Assembly (NCBI RefSeq): GCF_020215665.1
Contig: NZ_CP084061.1
Coordinates: 5,406,001-5,470,000 of the forward strand
Reading direction: 5' to 3'
DNA from: Blautia parvula
GTDB lineage: Bacteria > Bacillota > Clostridia > Lachnospirales > Lachnospiraceae
Length of the DNA stretch: 64,000 bases
A model generated the notes under the pieces. That model saw only the letters and a program-made list of their open reading frames with translations, searched no databases and was not told where the DNA came from. Shown one piece after another: positions 59,446 to 64,000 of the stretch. A program made the translations under genes and the position numbers. Every line of letters begins with the position of its first letter. The first letter of the stretch is position 1.

Positions 59446-59644
59446 GGGGAAGCCGTTGGGAGGGGCCGGGCGTGTGATGGGGGGAGCGATGTATAGTGGA
59501 GCGGGCAGAAGATCCACCTGCCCCAGACACTTAATGAGGAAGCCTCTGCTGACGAATTTAGTGACTGGGAGCAGGTTAGCTTCTGCCCAAGCGCAACGCT
59601 TCGCTCCCCCCATCACACGCCCGGCCCCTCCCAACGGCTTCCCC
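59446..59644 (+). repeat. Long-hairpin element, copy C (conserved core, perfect 44-bp arms)
   Basis: Arms at 59446-59489 and 59601-59644 are perfect 44-base reverse complements. The 111-base interior (59490-59600) matches the interior of copy A over most of its length: AGTGGAGCG, ATCCACCTGC, CACTTAATGAGG, GCCTC, GACGAATTTAGTGA, AGCAGGTTAGCT, GCCCA. Where copy A has GGGCAG pairing with CTGCCC, this copy has GGCAGAAG pairing with CTTCTGCC, a compensated extension. The arm sequence itself is not related to A or B. The right arm ends 37 bases before the tsaE start, so the element lies in the tsaE leader or promoter region. Confidence 0.88.
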
Positions 59645-59681
59645 GTCCCCTTCTCACACAAAAAAAGGAGCCACCCACCAA

Positions 59682-60116
59682 ATGAAAACAATAGAAACCA
59701 CCACCCCAAAAGAAACATTTAACCTGGGCCAATCCATCGCCCAAAAAGCCACCCCCGGCCAAATCTACACCCTAAACGGCGACCTGGGCACCGGCAAAAC
59801 CGTCTTCACCCAGGGCGTAGCCAAAGGCCTCGGCATAGAAGAACCCGTCAACAGCCCCACCTTCACCATTGTCCAAATATACGAAAGCGGCCGCCTCCCC
59901 TTCTACCATTTCGACGTCTACCGCATCAGTGACATCGAGGAGATGGAAGAGATCGGATACGACGATTACTTTTTCGGTGAAGGCATCTGCCTCATTGAAT
60001 GGGCAGAGCTGATCGAGGAACTTCTTCCCCCGGATGTCATAAAAATCACCATAGAAAAAGACCCATCCAAAGGTTTTGATTACCGCAAAATAACCATAGA
60101 AGGTTTAAATGAATAA
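59682..60116 (+). CDS. tsaE: tRNA t6A synthesis ATPase TsaE
   Basis: This 144-residue ATPase helps make the t6A modification at position 37 of ANN-decoding tRNAs, with TsaB and TsaD. The Walker A is GDLGTGKTVFTQGVAKGLG, followed by NSPTFTIVQIYE, FHFDVYR-type sequence (YHFDVYRI) and IEWAELIEELLP. It starts at ATG 59682 behind AAAAGGAG with an eleven-base gap. Its first half is very C-rich (47 C to 22 G over 59701-59820). The hairpin element copy C lies immediately upstream. Confidence 0.95.
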   Translation: MKTIETTTPKETFNLGQSIAQKATPGQIYTLNGDLGTGKTVFTQGVAKGLGIEEPVNSPTFTIVQIYESGRLPFYHFDVYRISDIEEMEEIGYDDYFFGEGICLIEWAELIEELLPPDVIKITIEKDPSKGFDYRKITIEGLNE

Positions 60117-60131
60117 GGAGATGAAAGAACA

Positions 60132-60860
60132 ATGAAAATCTTAGCCCTAGACAGTTCCGGCCTGGTAGCATCCGTTGCCGTGGTGGAAGACGATATACTG
60201 GTAGCGGAATACACAATGAACTACAAGAAAACCCATTCCCAGACCCTGCTTCCCATGCTGGACGAAGTAAAAAAAGCCATATCACTGGATTTAAATTCCA
60301 TTGATGCCATAGCAGTAGCCGCCGGCCCCGGTTCCTTCACCGGCCTCAGAATCGGCTCCGCAACAGCCAAAGGTCTGGGCCTTGCCCTGGACAAACCCCT
60401 CATAGGCATCCCAACCGTAGACGCCCTTGCCTACAACTTGTACGACACAGCCCCTGATACTCTGATCTGCCCCATCATGGACGCCAGGAGAAAACAGGTC
60501 TACACAGGCATCTACTGTTTTGAAAACCACGCCTTAAAAATTTTGAAACCCCAGGACGCTGTCCCTATGACAGAGCTTATAGAGGAGCTGAACCGAACCG
60601 GAAAATCCGTCATTTTCCTGGGCGACGGCGTACCTGTATACAGAGAGCTTATAGAGGAGACCTGCCATGTCCCCTATTCCTTTGCCCCGGCTCATATAAA
60701 CAAACAGAGAGCAGCCGCTGTGGCAGCGCTTGCCCAAATCTACTATAAAGAAGGGAAAATGGAGGACGCTGCTGACCATCAGCCCGATTACCTCAGAGTA
60801 TCACAGGCTGAGAGAGAACGCGCAGCCCGCCTTGCAAAAGAAGAAAATGCTGATCATTAG
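60132..60860 (+). CDS. tsaB: tRNA t6A synthesis protein TsaB
   Basis: This 242-residue protein is the ASKHA-fold partner that binds TsaD and TsaE. Motifs are LALDSSGLVASVAVV, HSQTLLPML, AAGPGSFTGLRIGSATAKGLG and CPIMDARRKQVYTGIY. It starts at ATG 60132 behind AAGGAG, 15 bases after tsaE. Its 3' end overlaps the rimI start by 14 bases. Coding is C-rich at the start and becomes more ordinary toward the end. Confidence 0.95.
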   Translation: MKILALDSSGLVASVAVVEDDILVAEYTMNYKKTHSQTLLPMLDEVKKAISLDLNSIDAIAVAAGPGSFTGLRIGSATAKGLGLALDKPLIGIPTVDALAYNLYDTAPDTLICPIMDARRKQVYTGIYCFENHALKILKPQDAVPMTELIEELNRTGKSVIFLGDGVPVYRELIEETCHVPYSFAPAHINKQRAAAVAALAQIYYKEGKMEDAADHQPDYLRVSQAERERAARLAKEENADH

Positions 60861-61281
60861 AGATATGCGCCCCGAAGACACAGCGGCAGCCGCACAGATT
60901 GAGGCGGAAAATTTTTCACGCCCGTGGAAGGCATCCGGCTTTCTGGATGCAGTGCAGTCTGTAAGTGCTGTTTACTTCGTGGCAGAACTTGACGGCGTTG
61001 TCACAGGCTATGCAGGCATGTGGACAGCTCTGGATGAAGGTGAGATCACCAATGTCTCCGTGAAATCTTCCTGCTGGGGACAGCATATAGGAAGACAGCT
61101 TGTAGAGGCACTTCTGGAGGCCGGCAGGAAAGCAGGGGTCTCCTCCTTCTATCTGGAAGTACGCCAGAGCAACGAAAGAGCGATTTCCCTGTACCGTTCC
61201 TGCGGGTTTGAGGAAGCAGGATTGAGAAAAAATTTCTACGAGGCGCCCACAGAACACGCTGTCGTAATGTGCAAAAGATAG
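60847..61281 (+). CDS. rimI: Ribosomal-protein-alanine N-acetyltransferase RimI
   Basis: This 144-residue GNAT protein acetylates the N-terminus of ribosomal protein S18 in E. coli. The acetyl-CoA loop is SCWGQHIGRQLVEALLEA; other marks are FYLEVRQSNERAISLYRSCGF and Y-E-A-P. It starts at ATG 60847 inside the end of tsaB; ATG 60865 is an alternative. The tsaE-tsaB-rimI order is widely conserved in Firmicutes. The stop is inside the stem of a small terminator. Confidence 0.93.
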   Translation: MLIIRDMRPEDTAAAAQIEAENFSRPWKASGFLDAVQSVSAVYFVAELDGVVTGYAGMWTALDEGEITNVSVKSSCWGQHIGRQLVEALLEAGRKAGVSSFYLEVRQSNERAISLYRSCGFEEAGLRKNFYEAPTEHAVVMCKR

Positions 61282-61301
61282 CAGAACTGCTATCTTTTTC
61301 T
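61277..61301 (+). terminator. Terminator overlapping the rimI stop
   Basis: AGATAGC pairs with GCTATCT around AGAACT, followed by a T-rich run (TTTTTCTAT). The stem includes the rimI stop codon. Confidence 0.8.
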
Positions 61302-61416
61302 ATATCTGCAACTGTTTCCCACTGGGCTTTTACACACATTTTCTGTATAATGACAGAGAATAGACAAGGAAGAGAAAGGATCTGGCGTACAAGCTCAAGG
61401 CAGGAGGATAAAGACT

Positions 61417-61665
61417 ATGCGAAAATACGAAAAAAAGGAAACGGGCATGCTCACAGAGCTATACTGCAACCGCTGCGGGAAAAAACTGCACGTGGAAAAC
61501 GGTATAGCCATGGAAGGGGTACTCCCTGTTGACATAGCCTGGGGATATTTCTCAAAAAAGGATACACAGCGCCACCAGTTTGACCTGTGTGAAGACTGCT
61601 ATGATGAAATTATCCGCGGGTTTGCCATACCTGTTGATGAGAAAATTGAAAAGGAATTGTTGTAG
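61417..61665 (+). CDS. Small zinc-ribbon-like protein
   Basis: This 82-residue protein starts at ATG 61417 behind AGGAGG. It carries two Cys pairs, CNRCGK near residue 17 and CEDCYD near residue 58, a spacing that suggests one zinc site. Between them lies VLPVDIAWGYFSKKDTQRHQFDLC. Such short proteins are common in Lachnospiraceae beside housekeeping genes and have no assigned role. It sits between a terminator and rnz. Confidence 0.82.
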   Translation: MRKYEKKETGMLTELYCNRCGKKLHVENGIAMEGVLPVDIAWGYFSKKDTQRHQFDLCEDCYDEIIRGFAIPVDEKIEKELL

Positions 61666-61734
61666 TGGAAAAAAATGTGTGCTAAGATAGAAGCGCAGTC
61701 AACAAAGAAATGAAGAGAAATGAGGAAATGACAG

Positions 61735-62649
61735 ATGCTGGATGTTTGTCTGTTGGGCACAGGAGGCATGATGCCGCTCCCAAGGCGGAAACTCACCTCA
61801 CTTATGACCCGCTATAACGGCAGTAATTTTATGATAGATTGCGGCGAAGGCACACAGGTCGCAGTAAAAGAGAAAGGATGGAGTTTCAAGCCGATCGATG
61901 TGATCTGTTTTACACATTATCACGCTGACCATATCAGCGGGCTTCCGGGACTCCTTTTGACCATGGGAAATGCAGAGCGGACAGAACCGCTGACACTGAT
62001 TGGCCCCAAAGGGCTGGTACGTGTTGTTCAGGCTCTGCGCGTGATCGCTCCTGAACTTCCCTTTGACATACAATGTATAGAACTGACACAGCCGGAGGAA
62101 CAGATGGAAGTCTGTGGATACCATATCACGGCATTCCGTGTGAATCACAATGTAACCTGCTATGGATACTCTATTGAAATTAAGAGGGGCGGCAAATTTG
62201 ACGCTGCCCGTGCAAAAGAACAGGGGATTCCGCTGCAGTGCTGGAACCCGCTTCAGAAAGGGCAGATTGTTGAAGCAGACGGTAAAACATATACGCCTGA
62301 TATGGTTTTAGGCCCTGCAAGAAAAGGAATCAAACTGACCTATACCACAGATACCCGTCCTGTAAAATCCATTGCGGAACATGCCAAAGACTCCGATCTG
62401 TTTATCTGCGAGGGCATGTACGGAGAGCAGGATAAAGAGGAGAAGGCCAAAGCTCACAAGCATATGACTTTCAGGGAAGCAGCACTTCTGGCAAAAGAAG
62501 CGCAGGTAAAAGAGCTGTGGCTCACACACTACAGCCCATCCCTTGTACGCCCGGAGGAGGCTCTCCCCGAAGCCGCGAAAGTATTTCCCAATACGATTGC
62601 AGCCCGGGACAGGCAGTCCGTGGAACTGCAGTTTGAGGAAGAATCATAA
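61735..62649 (+). CDS. rnz: Ribonuclease Z
   Basis: This 304-residue metallo-beta-lactamase-fold endonuclease trims the 3' end of precursor tRNAs. The zinc motif is FTHYHADHISGLPG, with further ligands in HNVTCYGY, TTDTRP and LTHYSPS. The N-terminus MLDVCLLGTGGMMPLPRRKLTS replaces the usual LGTGSGxP start but is otherwise typical. It starts at ATG 61735 with a weak ribosome site (GAGG). tsaD follows after 48 bases. Confidence 0.93.
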   Translation: MLDVCLLGTGGMMPLPRRKLTSLMTRYNGSNFMIDCGEGTQVAVKEKGWSFKPIDVICFTHYHADHISGLPGLLLTMGNAERTEPLTLIGPKGLVRVVQALRVIAPELPFDIQCIELTQPEEQMEVCGYHITAFRVNHNVTCYGYSIEIKRGGKFDAARAKEQGIPLQCWNPLQKGQIVEADGKTYTPDMVLGPARKGIKLTYTTDTRPVKSIAEHAKDSDLFICEGMYGEQDKEEKAKAHKHMTFREAALLAKEAQVKELWLTHYSPSLVRPEEALPEAAKVFPNTIAARDRQSVELQFEEES

Positions 62650-62697
62650 GGCATCCCGGGCATTGCCGGTGAGTTTTGTGAAAAAGGAGAATGTAAA

Positions 62698-63729
62698 ATG
62701 GAGAAGAAAAATGAGGATGTACTGATCCTTGCAATAGAAAGCTCCTGTGACGAGACTGCCGCCTCTGTGGTGAAAAACGGCAGGACCATATTATCCAATA
62801 TCATATCGTCCCAAATAGAGCTGCACAAATTATACGGAGGAGTTGTTCCTGAAATAGCCTCCAGAAAACACATTGAAAAAATTAACCAGGTCATTGAGGA
62901 AGCGTTAAAAGAGGCGGACGTGACCCTGGACGATTTAGATGCCATAGGCGTCACATACGGACCGGGTCTTGTAGGCGCGCTGCTTGTAGGGGTGGCTGAG
63001 GCAAAAGCCATCAGTTTTGCAAAAGACATTCCGCTTGTAGGTGTGCACCACATAGAGGGGCATATTTCAGCGAATTATATTGAACATCCGGATCTGGAAC
63101 CGCCGTTTTTGTGCCTGGTGGTTTCCGGAGGACATACCCATCTTGTGATTGTGAAAGATTACGGGGAGTTTGAAATCCTGGGCAGGACAAGAGATGACGC
63201 CGCAGGTGAGGCATTTGATAAAGTGGCAAGAGCCATTGGGCTTGGTTATCCGGGCGGACCGAAGATAGACAGGCTTTCCAAAGAGGGAAATGCCTATGCC
63301 TTTGATTTTCCTAAGGCGAAAGTGGACGAGGCGCCATATGATTTCAGTTTCAGTGGTGTCAAATCAGCAGTGCTGAATCATTTGAATAAATGCAGAATGC
63401 AGGGCGAAGAGATTGTGGCGGCAGATGTTGCGGCCTCTTTTCAGCGTTGTGTTGTGGAAGTGCTTGTGGAACATGCTATCGCAGCAGCAAAAGACTATAA
63501 GATAGACAAACTGGCAATCGCAGGAGGGGTGGCTTCAAACAGCGGCCTTCGCACAGCCATGGAGGAAGCCTGCAGAAAACATAACATTGGTTTTTATCAT
63601 CCGTCTCCTATTTTCTGCACAGACAATGCCGCAATGATAGGAGTGGCAGCTTATTATGAATATCAAAAAGGAACCAGACACGGTCTTGACTTGAATGCGA
63701 TTCCAAATCTGAGGTTAGGAGAGCGCTGA
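62698..63729 (+). CDS. tsaD: tRNA t6A threonylcarbamoyltransferase TsaD
   Basis: This 343-residue enzyme transfers the threonylcarbamoyl group to A37 of tRNA, together with TsaB and TsaE encoded 2-3 kb upstream. Motifs are [15 protein letters not shown], metal-binding [43 protein letters not shown] and [11 protein letters not shown]. It starts at ATG 62698 behind AAGGAG. Its stop overlaps the ispD start (TGATG). Confidence 0.97.
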   Translation: MEKKNEDVLILAIESSCDETAASVVKNGRTILSNIISSQIELHKLYGGVVPEIASRKHIEKINQVIEEALKEADVTLDDLDAIGVTYGPGLVGALLVGVAEAKAISFAKDIPLVGVHHIEGHISANYIEHPDLEPPFLCLVVSGGHTHLVIVKDYGEFEILGRTRDDAAGEAFDKVARAIGLGYPGGPKIDRLSKEGNAYAFDFPKAKVDEAPYDFSFSGVKSAVLNHLNKCRMQGEEIVAADVAASFQRCVVEVLVEHAIAAAKDYKIDKLAIAGGVASNSGLRTAMEEACRKHNIGFYHPSPIFCTDNAAMIGVAAYYEYQKGTRHGLDLNAIPNLRLGER

Positions 63730-64000
63730 TGAAATCCACCGCAATTGTGCTGGCAGCAGGCCAGGGAAAGAGAATGAACAGTAAAGTACAGAAGCAGTTT
63801 CTTCTAATTAAGGGGAAACCGGTCCTGTATTACAGCCTGTCCTGTTTCCAGAACAGCAGGGAAATTGAAGAAATTATTGTTGTTACAGGAAAAGACAGTA
63901 TAAATTTCTGTAAACAGGAAATTATAGAAGCATATGGTTTTTCTAAAGTGAAGGCAGTGATCGCCGGCGGCAGAGAACGCTATGATTCTGTCTACGCGGG
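63729..64000 (+). CDS. ispD: 2-C-methyl-D-erythritol 4-phosphate cytidylyltransferase IspD (partial)
   Basis: The first 90 codons are in the window; the gene runs off the right edge. The nucleotidyltransferase signature AIVLAAGQGKRMNSKVQKQFL, followed by GKPVLYYSL and AGGRERYDSV, is that of IspD, which makes CDP-methylerythritol in the MEP isoprenoid pathway. The ATG at 63729 overlaps the tsaD stop by one base. TarI-type ribitol cytidylyltransferases are similar, but the housekeeping context favours IspD. Confidence 0.85.
   Translation, partial: MKSTAIVLAAGQGKRMNSKVQKQFLLIKGKPVLYYSLSCFQNSREIEEIIVVTGKDSINFCKQEIIEAYGFSKVKAVIAGGRERYDSVYA

Overview
The window looks like chromosomal DNA from a spore-forming, low-to-mid GC Firmicute of the Lachnospiraceae type (Blautia-like gut clostridia). 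That is inferred from AGGAGG ribosome sites, clostridial-type promoters, a cotJ spore-coat locus, a NiaR-type nadABC operon and the gene order ftsH, uvrC, hprK, glucokinase. No rRNA, tRNA, CRISPR array, prophage or transposase gene was seen.

Layout: (1) 1-1308 holds the end of a YoaK-like membrane protein and a long non-coding stretch with seven 74-bp tandem repeats. (2) 1309-8117 holds a repeat-bearing, apparently truncated DUF2325-like protein, then a two-component system divergent from a lantibiotic-immunity-type ABC transporter (FEG type). (3) 8230-13554 holds a phosphodiesterase, a MATE pump, an HTH-PurM fusion, and an SDR gene divergent from a TetR regulator. (4) 13620-18943 is an NAD biosynthesis operon (nadA, nadB, nadC, niaR), then greA and a purine nucleoside phosphorylase. 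(5) 18944-21583 is an odd region with two long-hairpin elements, an S51 peptidase, a YoaP-like acetyltransferase and a 172-base stretch lacking G. (6) 21584-25425 is a phosphate block: Na/Pi transporter under Pho-box-like repeats plus PhoP/PhoR-like genes. (7) 25525-28685 holds a PadR-HAAS-DUF4097 module and the cotJ locus, with CotJA and CotJB fused. (8) 28813-35072 holds trkA/trkH, a small DUF6472-like protein and a His-rich metal-exporting P-type ATPase. (9) 35358-41545 holds an orphan LolD-like ATPase, proA, a CPBP protease and an XRE-controlled NatAB-like exporter operon with three identical operator palindromes. (10) 41624-47142 holds a MITE-like palindrome, nagB, an AraC regulator and an amino-sugar salvage operon (nucleotidyltransferase, NahK-like kinase, galE). 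(11) 47208-64000 is mostly housekeeping: DUF1846 protein, ftsH, uvrC, hprK, glucokinase, class A PBP, YigZ, cyclophilin, tsaE-tsaB-rimI, RNase Z, tsaD and the start of ispD.

The most unusual signal is a family of long hairpin elements (18965-19107, 21220-21425, 59446-59644). Two copies share a conserved inner core with compensatory base-pair changes, while their outer stems differ completely from copy to copy yet remain almost perfectly self-complementary. The third copy has shared end motifs and a long stem but no core. The DNA around them has a base skew that follows the element's orientation. I do not recognise this family; it is the best candidate here for something undescribed.
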